This document shows positions 56,030 to 64,000 of a stretch of DNA of 64,000 nucleotides, in pieces (within the stretch, counting starts at the first letter, position 1; the number at the start of each line of letters is the position of its first letter). The translations under genes and the position numbers were made by a program. The notes under the pieces were generated by a model. It did not search any database. It was not told the origin of the DNA and was given only the letters and a program-made list of their open reading frames with translations. This stretch comes from Streptomyces massasporeus (lineage in GTDB: Bacteria > Actinomycetota > Actinomycetes > Streptomycetales > Streptomycetaceae), in assembly GCF_014648995.1 (NCBI RefSeq), contig NZ_BMSE01000023.1, positions 62,001-126,000 on the forward strand. The letters run 5' to 3'.

Positions 56030-57000
56030 TACCCAGCAGTCGGTCGGTCCGGGGATCCGCCTGCTGGGGGCTGCCTCGGGTTCACGCACGGGGGCCTCGG
56101 CGACCGCCGCACGGTGGGGGCCGCAGGCGGCCTCGGTGGAGTGCCGTGCGGGGTTGCGCTCGGTGGCTCGGTGGCTTGCTGCTCGGGGTTGCGCTCGGTG
56201 GTATCGATGGCGGCCGCTCGGGGTTGCGCTGGGCGGGCGGGTTCGACGACGGCCGCCCGGGGGCACGCAAGGGGGGCTCGACGACCGCCGCCGCTCGGTG
56301 GGTGCCTCACGGCGGCCCCGGTGGATTGCAGTGCGGGGTTCCCGCTCGGGGATTTCGGTGATGGCCGCTCAAGGGCGCGTACGAGGGCCTCGACGATCGC
56401 CGCTCGGGGCCCGTACGCGGGTCTCGGCGAGCGCCCCTCGGTGCGTGCCGCTCGGCGGTTCGGCGGACTGCCGCTCGGGGTTCCGCTCGCCGGCTTGGAT
56501 GACAGCCGCTCGGGGATCCGCACGCGGGTCTCGACGACCACCGCCCGGGAGATCCCGCACGGCGGCCTCGACTGTCCGCCGCCCGGGACTCTGCACGTCA
56601 GCTTTGGCTGTCCGCCGCCCGGGGATCCTGCGCGGCGGCGTCGACGGTCCGCTGCCCGAGGACCGCGCGGCGGCGTCGACGTACCACCGCCCGAGGACCG
56701 CGCGGCGGCCTCGACTGTCCGCCGCCCGGGGACTCTGCACGTCAGCTTTGGCTGTCCGCCGCCCGGGGATCCTGCGCGGCGGCGTCGACGGTCCGCTGCC
56801 CGAGGACCGCGCGGCGGCGTCGACGGTCCGCTGCCCGAGGACCGCGCGGCGGCCTCGACTGTCCGCCGCCCGAGGATCCTGCATGGAGGCGTCGACGGAC
56901 CACCGCCCGAGGACCGCATGGAGGCGTCGACGGTCCACCGCCCGAGGACCGCGCGGCGGCCTCGACGGTCCACCGCCCGGGACCCCGAACCGCGCCCTCG
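56030..57000. repeat. Large 36-bp minisatellite with higher-order units
   Basis: Close to 1 kb of degenerate repeats. The best units, near 56620-56990, follow CGAGGACCGCGCGGCGGCGT-CGACGGTCCGCTGCCC. A block of about 144 bp (four units) is itself duplicated at about 56561 and 56704, including an odd insert, CACGTCAGCTTTGGCTGTCC. The left half (56050-56500) is older and more diverged. Because the unit is a multiple of three, long frames are open on both strands, but no start site, codon bias or domain supports a protein. Confidence 0.88.
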
Positions 57001-57017
57001 TCATCCCGTCCCGCGTC

Positions 57018-58031
57018 TCACGCCCGCTGCCCGAACAGCTCCCGCAGCACGTCCTCCATGGTCACCAGCCCGGCCATCCGCCCGTCCGCCCCGAGGACGG
57101 CCGCGAGGTGCGTGCGGCTGCCCCGCATAGCCGTGAGGACGTCATCCAGGGGCGTGTGCTCCCGCACACGTGCGATGGGGCGCATGTCCCGCAGCCGGAA
57201 CGGCGTGTCCCGCCCGACGGCGTCCAGGGCGTCCTTCACGTGCAGGTAGCCCACGATCCGCCGCCCCTCGTCCACCACCGGGAAGCGTGAGAACCCGGAC
57301 TCCGCCGACAGGCGCTCCAGCTCCTCCGGCGTGATGCCGACGCTCGCGTACACCACGTCCTCCAGCGGCATCACCACGTCCCGCACCGGACGGCGGCCCA
57401 GCTCCAGCGCGTCCCGCAGCCGCTCCTGGGCCCGGTCGTCGATCAGGCCGGCCTCGCTGGAGTCCTTCACGATCTGCGCTATCTCCGCGTCCGAGTAGGA
57501 GGCGGAGACCTCCTCCCGGGCCTCGACCCGCAGCAGCTTCAGCAGGGCGTTCGCGAACGCGTTCACCGTGAAGATCACCGGGCGTAGCGCCCGGGACAGC
57601 GCCACCAGGGGCGGCCCGAGCGCCAGCGCGCTGCGCACCGGCTCGGCGAGCGCGATGTTCTTCGGCACCATCTCGCCGAGCAGCATGTGCAGATAGGTCG
57701 CGAGGGACAGCGCGATCACGAAGGACACCGCGTGCCCCGCGCCCTCGGGCACGCCCACCGCGTGGAACACCGGCTCCAGCAGATGCGCGATGGCAGGCTC
57801 GGCCACCACGCCCAGCACCAGCGTGCACAGCGTGATGCCGAGCTGTGCGGCGGCCATCAGCGCGGACACGTGCTCCAGGCCCCACAGCACACTCTTCGCG
57901 CGCCGGTCACCCCGGTCGGCGTAGGGCTCGATCTGACTGCGGCGCACCGAGATCAGCGCGAACTCGGCGCCGACGAAGAAGGCGTTGACGACGAGCGTGG
58001 CCAGTCCGATCAGCAGCTGCACGGCGGTCAC
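57018..58031 (-). CDS. CNNM/CorC-type transporter-associated protein (DUF21 + CBS)
   Basis: 337 residues. DUF21 membrane domain with three to four segments (LIGLATLVVNAFFVGAEFALISVRRSQIE, LGEMVPKNIALAEP), then a CBS pair (GRRPVRDVVMPLEDVVYASVG and TPLDDVLTAMRGSRTHLAAVLG). The C-terminal CorC/HlyC domain found in many paralogues is absent. Members take part in Mg2+ or Co2+ transport. ATG overlaps the end of the larger paralogue upstream (ATGA), so the two are translated together and may form heterodimers. Confidence 0.9.
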   Translation of the reverse strand: MTAVQLLIGLATLVVNAFFVGAEFALISVRRSQIEPYADRGDRRAKSVLWGLEHVSALMAAAQLGITLCTLVLGVVAEPAIAHLLEPVFHAVGVPEGAGHAVSFVIALSLATYLHMLLGEMVPKNIALAEPVRSALALGPPLVALSRALRPVIFTVNAFANALLKLLRVEAREEVSASYSDAEIAQIVKDSSEAGLIDDRAQERLRDALELGRRPVRDVVMPLEDVVYASVGITPEELERLSAESGFSRFPVVDEGRRIVGYLHVKDALDAVGRDTPFRLRDMRPIARVREHTPLDDVLTAMRGSRTHLAAVLGADGRMAGLVTMEDVLRELFGQRA

Positions 58032-59368
58032 AGCTCCACCCCCTTCTCGTCGGGCTCGTGGTCGTCGAGAGGCGCACGCAGCCGGACGCGGGCGGCCCTG
58101 CGCCCCGTCGCGTCCAGGACCTCCAGGTGCCAGCCGGCGACCTCGAGGGTGTCCCCGGCGGCCGGTATCCGGCCGAGCACCGTGGCCACCAGGCCGGCGA
58201 GCGTCTCGTAGGGCCCCTCCGGGGCGCGCAGCCCGACCCGTTCCAGGTGGTCCACGCGGGCGGAGCCGTCGGCCGAGTACAGCGCGTGCCCGGACTCGTC
58301 CGTGCCGGCCGCGGCCAGGTCCGGGGTCTCGTGCGGGTCGTGCTCGTCGCGCACCTCACCCACGACCTCCTCGACGATGTCCTCCAGCGTGGCCACGCCC
58401 GCCGTGCCGCCGTACTCGTCGATCACGACGGCCATCGTGCGCTTGCCGGAAAGCCGGTCCAGGAGCCGGTCGACGGTGAGCGTCTCCGGGACCAGCAGCG
58501 GCTCGCGCATCAGCTCGGAGACGTAGATCCGCGTGCGGCGCTCGGCCGGCACCGCCAGCACGTCCTTGACGTGGGCCGTTCCGACGACCGAGTCGAGGGT
58601 CCCGCGGTAGACGGGGAACCGGGACAGGCCGGTCGCCCGGGTCGCGTTCGCGACGTCCTCCAGGGTCGCCTGCACCTCCAGCGCGACGACCTGCACCCGG
58701 GGCGTCATCACGTTCTCCGCGGTCAGGTCGGCGAGGTTCAGGGTCCGCACGAACAGCTCGGCGGTGTCGGCCTCCAGGACGCCCTCCTTCGCGGAGTGCC
58801 GGGCGAGGGCCGCCAGCTCCTGGGGCCCGCGCGCCGAGGCGAGCTCCTCGGCGGGCTCGACGCCGATCCGCCGCACGACCCGGTTCGCCGTGTTGTTGAG
58901 GTGCCGGATGAAGGGCCGGAACGCCGCACTGAACCATCGCTGCGCGTTGCCCACGGTCTTGGCGACGGCCAGCGGCGAGGAGATCGCCCAGTTCTTCGGC
59001 ACCAGCTCACCGACGACCATCAGGAACACCGTCGACGCGGCCGTGCCCAGCACCAGCGCGACGCTGTGCGACGCCGAGCGCGAGACGCCGAGGTCCTCCA
59101 GCGGCCCGGCGATCATGGCGGCGATCGACGGCTCGGCGAGCATGCCGACCACCAGGTTCGTGACGGTGATGCCGAGCTGCGCGCCGGAGAGCTGGAACGT
59201 CAGATTCCGTACGGCCTTCAGCGCGCCCTGCGCACCCCGCTCGCCGCGCTCCACGGCCTGCTCCAGCTCGGCGCGCTCGACCGTGGTGAGGGAGAACTCG
59301 GCCGCCACGAAGGCGCCGCAGGCGAGCGAGAGCAGGATCGCCGCCAGGAGGAGGAGCACTTCGGTCAT
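58028..59368 (-). CDS. CNNM/CorC-type transporter protein (DUF21 + CBS + CorC_C)
   Basis: 446 residues, full-length paralogue of the gene that follows. DUF21 domain (LACGAFVAAEFSLTTVERAELEQ, GELVPKNWAIS), CBS pair (TAENVMTPRVQVVALE and VIDEYGGTAGVATLEDIVEEVVGEV, the second with the conserved motif), and a C-terminal CorC_HlyC domain ending in DEKGVEL. Probably a Mg2+ efflux protein. The ATG has GGGGGTG upstream. First gene of a two-gene operon; gene-free 59369-59534 upstream shows nothing distinctive. Confidence 0.92.
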   Translation of the reverse strand: MTEVLLLLAAILLSLACGAFVAAEFSLTTVERAELEQAVERGERGAQGALKAVRNLTFQLSGAQLGITVTNLVVGMLAEPSIAAMIAGPLEDLGVSRSASHSVALVLGTAASTVFLMVVGELVPKNWAISSPLAVAKTVGNAQRWFSAAFRPFIRHLNNTANRVVRRIGVEPAEELASARGPQELAALARHSAKEGVLEADTAELFVRTLNLADLTAENVMTPRVQVVALEVQATLEDVANATRATGLSRFPVYRGTLDSVVGTAHVKDVLAVPAERRTRIYVSELMREPLLVPETLTVDRLLDRLSGKRTMAVVIDEYGGTAGVATLEDIVEEVVGEVRDEHDPHETPDLAAAGTDESGHALYSADGSARVDHLERVGLRAPEGPYETLAGLVATVLGRIPAAGDTLEVAGWHLEVLDATGRRAARVRLRAPLDDHEPDEKGVEL

Positions 59369-59534
59369 CGGTTCACCCCCGTTCCATGGTTCTCCAGGAC
59401 GGGGCGGAACGCGCGGTGTCGCGCACGGGGAGGCTCGCCCATGGGCGGACGCTCACAACCTTTCATGCAGGACCGAGTGGCCAATCAAGGGTAAAGGATG
59501 GGCAAAGCCCTCCGGGTCGCCCGGGCGGGGTCGG

Positions 59535-60416
59535 TCAGGGGGCGGCGGGGGAGAGCCGGTAGGCGTCCCCGTGGGTGACGACCCGCCCCGCGGTGGGCGG
59601 TGCGAAGTGAGTGCCCAGGAGGAGGGTGTCCGTGCCGACGAGCGAGCCGAGCAGTGCGCGCCGCGTGGTCTCGGACCGCGCGGGATCGATGTCCACGCAG
59701 GCGGCGATGCCGGGGTGGGCGAGCTGGACGGGGTGGTGGACGCAGTCGCCGGTGATCAGTGCCGTCCGCCCCCGGCTGGAGACTTCGACGGCGATGTGGC
59801 CGGGGGTGTGCCCCGGGGTCGGGATCAGACGCAGCCCCGGGGCGACTGCGGTGCCCTCGGCGGAGACGTCCACGAGGTCCAGCAGCCCCGCCCGCTCCAC
59901 CGGGATCACCGAGTCGCGGAACATCTGCCGGCGGGCCTCGTCCATGGCGTACCCGGCCCAGAAGTCCCGCTCGATGCGGGAGGTCACGTGGCGGGCACCG
60001 GGGAAAGTGGGCACCCAGGCGCCGTCGATCCGTCGGGTGTTCCAGCCGACGTGGTCGGCGTGCAGGTGGGTGAGGATCACCAGGTCGACCGACTCCGGGG
60101 GGAATCCCGCGGCGGTGAGCCTCTCCAGGTAGTCGGTGTCGAGGTCGTGCCAGGCCGGGTTGGCCCGCTGCTTGCCGTTGCCGATGCCGGTGTCCACGAC
60201 GACGCGCAACCCGCCGGTGACGAACGCGAAGCTGTGGCTGTCGAGGTGCAGGACGCCCTCGGCGTCGGCGAAGTGAGGACGCAGCCAGTCCTCCCCGGTG
60301 ACGACGTCGGGGGTGGCGTCGGGCAGTAGCCAGGGGCCGGTGGCGGGCGGCAGGGCAACTTCGTCGACGCGGTGGACGGCGATATCGCCGACGGTCCAGG
60401 AAGCGGGTGTGCCCAA
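59535..60416 (-). CDS. Metallo-beta-lactamase fold hydrolase
   Basis: 293 residues. HLHADHVGW is the HxHxDH metal motif (about residues 116-121), PGHTPGHIAVEV supplies the next His, ITGDCVHHPVQ the bridging Asp and GTHFAPPTAGRVV the last His. The group contains quorum-quenching lactonases and related hydrolases. TTG 60416 has AAGGAGGA just upstream. It is divergent from the DUF4089-amidase-TetR genes, with a perfect palindrome between, so it most likely belongs to the same catabolic unit. Confidence 0.88.
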   Translation of the reverse strand: MGTPASWTVGDIAVHRVDEVALPPATGPWLLPDATPDVVTGEDWLRPHFADAEGVLHLDSHSFAFVTGGLRVVVDTGIGNGKQRANPAWHDLDTDYLERLTAAGFPPESVDLVILTHLHADHVGWNTRRIDGAWVPTFPGARHVTSRIERDFWAGYAMDEARRQMFRDSVIPVERAGLLDLVDVSAEGTAVAPGLRLIPTPGHTPGHIAVEVSSRGRTALITGDCVHHPVQLAHPGIAACVDIDPARSETTRRALLGSLVGTDTLLLGTHFAPPTAGRVVTHGDAYRLSPAAP

Positions 60417-60431
60417 GGCTCCTCCTTCGGT

Positions 60432-60456
60432 CTTAACGCAATCTGTTTGCGTTAAG
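60432..60456. promoter_or_regulatory. Perfect palindrome, candidate TetR operator
   Basis: CTTAACGCAA-TCTGT-TTGCGTTAAG: 10-bp arms without mismatch around a 5-bp centre, immediately upstream of the MBL gene and 60 bp from the DUF4089 gene. AAAGC (60483-60487) and GCTTT (60496-60500) form a second, weaker inverted repeat in the same interval. The TetR gene at the end of the divergent operon is the natural binder. Confidence 0.75.
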
Positions 60457-60516
60457 TCGACCGTAGGCCCTACAGTCCGCTAAAGCAAACAGTTAGCTTT
60501 TGAGAGAGGGGAGATC

Positions 60517-60720
60517 ATGTCCGGCCTCACGCCGCACGAAGCGGCCCGCTGGGCGCTCCGCGCCGGGCTCGTCCTGCCGGCCGACCGCCGCACCGCCGTC
60601 GCGGCCACCGCCGACCACATCCACGACGTCGTCGCGGTCCTGCGCGAACTGGACTTCGGAGAGACCCCGCCCGCCCCCGCCTATCGCGCGACACCGGAGG
60701 CGCACGATGCAGCCGTATGA
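60517..60720 (+). CDS. DUF4089 (AtzG-like) amidase accessory subunit
   Basis: 67 residues. LTPHEAARWALRAGLVLPADRR and a second helix NAD-like region HIHDVVAVLRELDF fit the small DUF4089 family, in which AtzG forms a complex with the amidase AtzE much as GatC does with GatA. ATG 60517 has GAGGGGAG upstream. Its 3' end overlaps the amidase start by 14 bp, which supports a stable complex of the two products. Confidence 0.75.
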   Translation: MSGLTPHEAARWALRAGLVLPADRRTAVAATADHIHDVVAVLRELDFGETPPAPAYRATPEAHDAAV

Positions 60721-62125
60721 AATGACCCTCGCCGCCGCGGCCGACGCGATCCGGGCCCGGCAGATGTCCCCCGTCGAGCTGGTGGACTCCGTGCTGGAGC
60801 GGATCGAGCGGGTGGAGCCGCGGACGGGGGCCTACGTCAGCGTCACCGCCGAGCGCGCCCGCCGGGCTGCGCGCGAGGCGGAGGACGACATCGCGGCCGG
60901 CCGCCACCGCGGCCCGCTGCACGGCATCCCGATGGGCCTGAAGGACCTGATCGACGTCGCCGGCACCGCGACGTCCGCCAGTTCCCGGGTCAGGGCCGGC
61001 CACCGCGCACCGGCCGACAGCACCGTCGCCACGCGCCTGTCGGCAGCCGGTGCCGTCCTGGTCGGCAAGACCCACACCCACGAGTTCGCCTACGGGCTGA
61101 CCACCCCGCAGACCGGCAACGCCTGGGACCGCGACCGCGTCGCCGGCGGCTCCAGCGGCGGGTCCGCCGTCGCTGTCGCCGCGGGCACGGCCACCTTCGC
61201 CCTGGGCACGGACACGGGCGGGTCCATCCGGGTGCCCGCCGCACTCAACGGCGTCGTCGGCCTCAAGCCGACCTACGGCCTCGTCCCACGCCATGGCGTG
61301 ACCTCGCTGTCCTGGTCCCTGGACCACGTCGGCCCGATCACCCGCACTGTCGAGGACGCGGCCCTGGTCCTCGCCGTCCTGGCCGGCCACGACCCCCGCG
61401 ACCCCGCCTCGCTGACGGCACCGCCCACGGCCTGCCGGCCGGGCCCCCGCACGGATCTGACCGGGCTGCGGATCGGCGTACCGCGCACCTACTACTTCGA
61501 GCACGTCGACGCGGAGGTGGAAGCCGCCGTCCGGAGCGCGATCGACGCACTGGAGGCCCTCGGCGCACGCCTCGTCGAGGTCGAGATCCCGCTGACCCGC
61601 TACATCCGGGCCACTCAGTGGGGCCTGATGGTGCCCGAGGCCACCGCCTACCACGAAGCCACCCTGCGCACGGTCCCCGAGCTCTACCAGGACGACGTCC
61701 GCGTCCTGTTGGAGGCCGGGGAGCTGATGCCCGCCGGGGACTATCTGCGCGCCCAGCGCTCCCGCACCCTCATGCGGCAGGAGTGGACCCACCTGCTGCG
61801 GGACGTCGACCTCATCGCCGCCCCCACCGTCCCGGCGACCGCGGTCCGGGCCGACCAGGAGTCGATCACCTGGACCGACGGCACCGTCGAGGGCGTCTCC
61901 GACGCCTATGTGCGGCTCTCCGCCCCCGCCAACATCACCGGCATGCCGTCCCTGTCCGTACCCGTCGGCCACGACACGACAGGCCTGCCCATCGGCATGC
62001 AGCTCGTCGGCAGGCCGCTCGAGGAGAGCCTCCTCCTGCGAGTCGGCCACGCCTACGAGTCGACCCGGCCCGCCCGCTCGCTCGCGCCAGTACCGCCGAC
62101 GTCAAAAGCCATGCATGCGCTTTAA
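60707..62125 (+). CDS. Amidase-signature family hydrolase (AtzE/GatA-like)
   Basis: 472 residues. The Ser-cisSer-Lys triad is visible: Lys in HGIPMGLKDLIDVAGTAT, Ser pair in AGGSSGGSAVAVAAGTATF, and TDTGGSIRVPAALNGVVGLKPTYG as the signature. It hydrolyses an amide or a biuret-like C-N bond, as AtzE does in cyanuric acid breakdown; the substrate here is unknown. ATG 60707 has GGAGG 7 nt upstream within the DUF4089 gene. Belongs with the AtzG-like gene and the TetR gene in one operon. Confidence 0.9.
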   Translation: MQPYEMTLAAAADAIRARQMSPVELVDSVLERIERVEPRTGAYVSVTAERARRAAREAEDDIAAGRHRGPLHGIPMGLKDLIDVAGTATSASSRVRAGHRAPADSTVATRLSAAGAVLVGKTHTHEFAYGLTTPQTGNAWDRDRVAGGSSGGSAVAVAAGTATFALGTDTGGSIRVPAALNGVVGLKPTYGLVPRHGVTSLSWSLDHVGPITRTVEDAALVLAVLAGHDPRDPASLTAPPTACRPGPRTDLTGLRIGVPRTYYFEHVDAEVEAAVRSAIDALEALGARLVEVEIPLTRYIRATQWGLMVPEATAYHEATLRTVPELYQDDVRVLLEAGELMPAGDYLRAQRSRTLMRQEWTHLLRDVDLIAAPTVPATAVRADQESITWTDGTVEGVSDAYVRLSAPANITGMPSLSVPVGHDTTGLPIGMQLVGRPLEESLLLRVGHAYESTRPARSLAPVPPTSKAMHAL

Positions 62126-62135
62126 GGTGGGATCC

Positions 62136-62693
62136 GTGAGCAGACAGATGGTGCGCCCCGGCGGCCGCAGCGCGCGAGTCCAGGCGTCGGTCCACACGGC
62201 CGTGCGCGAACTCGCCTCGGAGGTCGGCCGGGACGCCCTGACCGTGCCCCTGGTCGCCCAGCGCGCCGGTGTGACACCGTCGACGATCTACCGCCGCTGG
62301 GGAGACCTCCAGGAGCTGTTGTCGGACGTGGCGGTCGAGCGGCTGCGACCCGACACCACACCCGGGGACCACGGCACCCTGTCGTCCGACCTGACGTCCT
62401 GGGCCGAGCAGTTCCTCGACGAGATGGCCTCACCGACCGGTCGCGCCTACATCCGCGACGCCCTGCTCGGCGACCCGGACGGCGGCAACGCCGGGCAGTG
62501 TTCTGCCTACGCCGCCGAGCAGATCGACGTCATCCTCACCCGCGCGACCCGGCGCGGGGAGCGGACCCCCGACGCCGAGTCGGTCATCGACCAGGTCGTC
62601 GCGCCCATGATGTACCGCATCCTGTTCCGCCCGGACGGCCTCGACGCCGCCTACGCCCGGCGGCTCGTGGCCGGAGTCCTGCGCGGCGTCTAG
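62136..62693 (+). CDS. TetR-family regulator
   Basis: 185 residues. HTH at about 20-60 (VQASVHTAVRELASEVGRDALTVPLVAQRAGVTPSTIYRRWGDLQELL) and a helical ligand domain (PTGRAYIRDALLGDPDGG, SVIDQVVAPMMYRILFR). It stands 10 bp after the amidase, so it is cotranscribed. GTG 62136 has AAGGTGG upstream. It probably represses the amidase and MBL transcripts through the palindrome at 60432-60456. Confidence 0.9.
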   Translation: MSRQMVRPGGRSARVQASVHTAVRELASEVGRDALTVPLVAQRAGVTPSTIYRRWGDLQELLSDVAVERLRPDTTPGDHGTLSSDLTSWAEQFLDEMASPTGRAYIRDALLGDPDGGNAGQCSAYAAEQIDVILTRATRRGERTPDAESVIDQVVAPMMYRILFRPDGLDAAYARRLVAGVLRGV

Positions 62694-62737
62694 AAGCGGT
62701 CGCGGCAGTGACGGCGTCCACGCCCCCCGGCACGGGC

Positions 62738-63163
62738 TCAGTCGGTCAAAGGCTTGACCCAGCGTCGCCACTGCTCCTCGGGCCCGTATCCGGCGGCGTC
62801 CCACGCCCGGTGCGCGATCTCGTTGCGCGTGAGCACCATCGCGTCCGCGCGGCGCCCGCCGAGCCGTACGAACCGCTCCTCCGCCGCGGCGAGCAGCGCG
62901 GACGCGATGCCCTGGCGGCGGTGGTCCGGGTGCACGGCCAGCCGGTACAGATGGCAGCGCCAGCCGTCGAACCCGGCGATCACCGTGCCCACCGGTTCGC
63001 CGCCGCTCTCGGCGAGGATCAGCGCCTCGGGATCACGGGCGACGAGCCGCTCCACACCACCGCGGTCGTCGCTGATGCTCGTGCCCTCGGCGGCCACCTT
63101 CCAGAAGGCCAGCACGGCGTCGAGGTCCTCGGGCGTCGCGGCCCGGATGCGCAAGTCGGTCAT
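62738..63163 (-). CDS. GNAT-family N-acetyltransferase
   Basis: 141 residues, one GNAT domain. Strand beta-1 LRIRAATPEDLDAVLAFW, LYRLAVHPDHRRQGIASALLAAAEE with the acetyl-CoA R/QxxGxA loop, and ARRADAMVLTRNEIAHRAWDAAGY are typical. The acceptor (amine or protein N-terminus) is not known. It stands alone between convergent TetR and FtsX-type genes. Confidence 0.88.
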   Translation of the reverse strand: MTDLRIRAATPEDLDAVLAFWKVAAEGTSISDDRGGVERLVARDPEALILAESGGEPVGTVIAGFDGWRCHLYRLAVHPDHRRQGIASALLAAAEERFVRLGGRRADAMVLTRNEIAHRAWDAAGYGPEEQWRRWVKPLTD

Positions 63164-63218
63164 CCCAAGATCACATCACCCGCGCCGACCCGCGTCAGAC
63201 CGTTTCACCATGCGGACG

Positions 63219-64000
63219 TCACTCGTGCGCGATGGCCGCCAGTACGTTCATCCGGGAGGCACGCAACGCCGGCAGCAGCGCCGCCACGACCCCGACCACC
63301 GCCGAGCCGACCACCACCAGCACGATCGTGACCCACGGGATCGCCAGCGCCGTCATGCCCTGGAGCGCCAGCACCTGCTGCATGCACACCCCCCACACCA
63401 GCCCCAGCACCAGCCCGAGGACCGCGCCGAACACCGCGATCACCACCGACTCCAGCCGGATCATCCGCCGCAACTGGCGCCGGGCCAGCCCGATCGCCCG
63501 CAACAGCCCGATCTCCCGGGTGCGTTCGACCACCGACAGCGCGAGGGTGTTGACCACGCCGAGCACCGCGATGATGATCGCCAGCCCGAGCAAGGCGTAC
63601 ACGAGGTACAGCAGGACGGCGATCTGGTCGTGGACCAGCCGCTTGTAGTCGGCCAGGTCCCGCACCTGCACCTGCGGGTACGGTTCCAGCGTCTCCTCCA
63701 GGTTCGCGCGCAGGTCGTCGTCACCCGTGCCGGCGGCGGCGTTGACGTAGAGCGCGGAATCCTGCCCGCCCGGCGCATACCGCTCCAGGGCACCCAGCCC
63801 GAAGAACAGCCCGCCCTGGGTGCCGAATCCCTCGGCGGAGTCCTGGTCGGTGAGCGCGCCGACCGTCAGCTCGGCCGAGCGTCCGCCCGGGAACTCCACC
63901 GGGAGGGTGCTGCCCACCCGCACGCCGTGGTCGCGTGCGAAGTCCCGGTCCATGGCGAGCCGCCCGGGCGCGAGCGCGGATGCGGAGTCCCCTTGCGCGT
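63219..64000 (-). CDS. FtsX-like ABC transporter permease, partial
   Basis: The C-terminal 260 residues; the frame is open to the right edge and the start lies outside. LAMDRDFARDHGVRVGSTLPVEFPGG belongs to the extracellular MacB-like domain; three membrane segments follow: AVLLYLVYALLGLAIIIAVLGVVNTLALSV, VVIAVFGAVLGLVLGLVWG and VTIVLVVVGSAVVGVVAALLPALRASRMNVLAAI, the FtsX signature end. It works with an ABC ATPase that is probably next to it beyond the window, as an exporter or lipoprotein/cell-wall regulator. Confidence 0.9.
   Translation of the reverse strand, partial: AQGDSASALAPGRLAMDRDFARDHGVRVGSTLPVEFPGGRSAELTVGALTDQDSAEGFGTQGGLFFGLGALERYAPGGQDSALYVNAAAGTGDDDLRANLEETLEPYPQVQVRDLADYKRLVHDQIAVLLYLVYALLGLAIIIAVLGVVNTLALSVVERTREIGLLRAIGLARRQLRRMIRLESVVIAVFGAVLGLVLGLVWGVCMQQVLALQGMTALAIPWVTIVLVVVGSAVVGVVAALLPALRASRMNVLAAIAHE

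Noticed and set aside
55963..56973. Long open frames on both strands in the minisatellite, read as a repeat protein
   Set aside because: The 36-bp unit keeps all frames open by chance; no ribosome binding site, low-complexity Arg/Gly/Pro sequence, and sister arrays in the window have units that are not multiples of three.
56030..57000. CRISPR array (repeat unit of about 36 bp)
   Set aside because: Units are directly adjacent with no unique spacers of constant length, and no cas gene is present in the window.
1..64000. tRNA, rRNA, insertion sequence, integrase or attachment-site sequences
   Set aside because: None was recognised on either strand; the scars at 20.7 and 29.2 kb have no transposase or terminal inverted repeats.

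Overview
The window is a chromosomal segment of a high-GC actinomycete, almost certainly a Streptomyces. Reasons: third-position GC bias in nearly every gene, frequent GTG and TTG starts, the divergent EF-Tu3 gene, DasR-type and MarR/Lrp regulators, rare TTA (bldA) codons, and several copies of an extragenic repeat built on GCGGAGCCGCATATCG that I recall as abundant in Streptomyces genomes. From memory, tuf3 and purB lie in the same chromosomal quarter in S. coelicolor, so this looks like the equivalent of that segment with local insertions, deletions and repeat expansions. I see no rRNA or tRNA gene, no insertion sequence and no CRISPR array.

Layout from left to right. 1-8 kb: a TVP38-type membrane protein, tuf3 with a structured leader, a spermidine-synthase-like protein, an MFS exporter, a small secreted protein, a membrane-anchored protein, a hot-dog thioesterase, and galU preceded by a TTA-containing small ORF that overlaps its start. 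8-16 kb: a fused sigma-like/zinc-finger/ricin protein, phosphoketolase, a DedA protein, gamma-carbonic anhydrase, a hexapeptide acyltransferase and a DMT exporter divergent from an XRE-cupin regulator. 16-21 kb: a YbaK deacylase, a zinc exporter divergent from an ArsR regulator, pobA, a truncated amino-acid permease and a CoA-binding protein. 21-24.5 kb: a cobalamin riboswitch followed by btuF-btuC-btuD. 24.5-29.7 kb: a CysRS-like protein, SixA and YigZ, then a MarR/MFS pair, then a scar containing pieces of an SDR gene and of an asparagine synthetase lying on opposite strands.

30-34 kb: sbcD-sbcC. 34-43 kb: two Lrp regulators, a rhodanese, an Imm21-like protein, a DUF885 peptidase, a Cys/Met PLP enzyme, an ACT-GNAT protein and phoD with a PHO box. 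43-49 kb: a PdxR/MocR regulator, a hydrolase, an F420-reductase-like protein divergent from a SigJ-type ECF sigma, a GntR regulator with a DasR-type operator, and a ROK repressor. 49-53 kb: a two-component system divergent from an ABC-2 exporter, then a TTA-containing hypothetical. 53-60 kb: purB-mug, a GDSL hydrolase, a 1-kb minisatellite and two CNNM/CorC proteins. 60-64 kb: an MBL hydrolase divergent from a DUF4089-amidase-TetR cluster around a perfect palindrome, a GNAT protein and a partial FtsX permease.

Two patterns cut across the window. First, at least 17 genes have a -10-like hexamer ending exactly 6 nt before the start codon and no convincing Shine-Dalgarno site, which is the signature of leaderless mRNAs; several more have it 8 nt away. 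Second, tandem minisatellites or the dispersed repeat occupy most of the convergent 3'-3' junctions, and they often include the last codons of the flanking gene. The clearest regulatory units are the B12 riboswitch, the PHO box, the DasR-like operator, the MarR double palindrome and the TetR-type palindrome at 60.4 kb.
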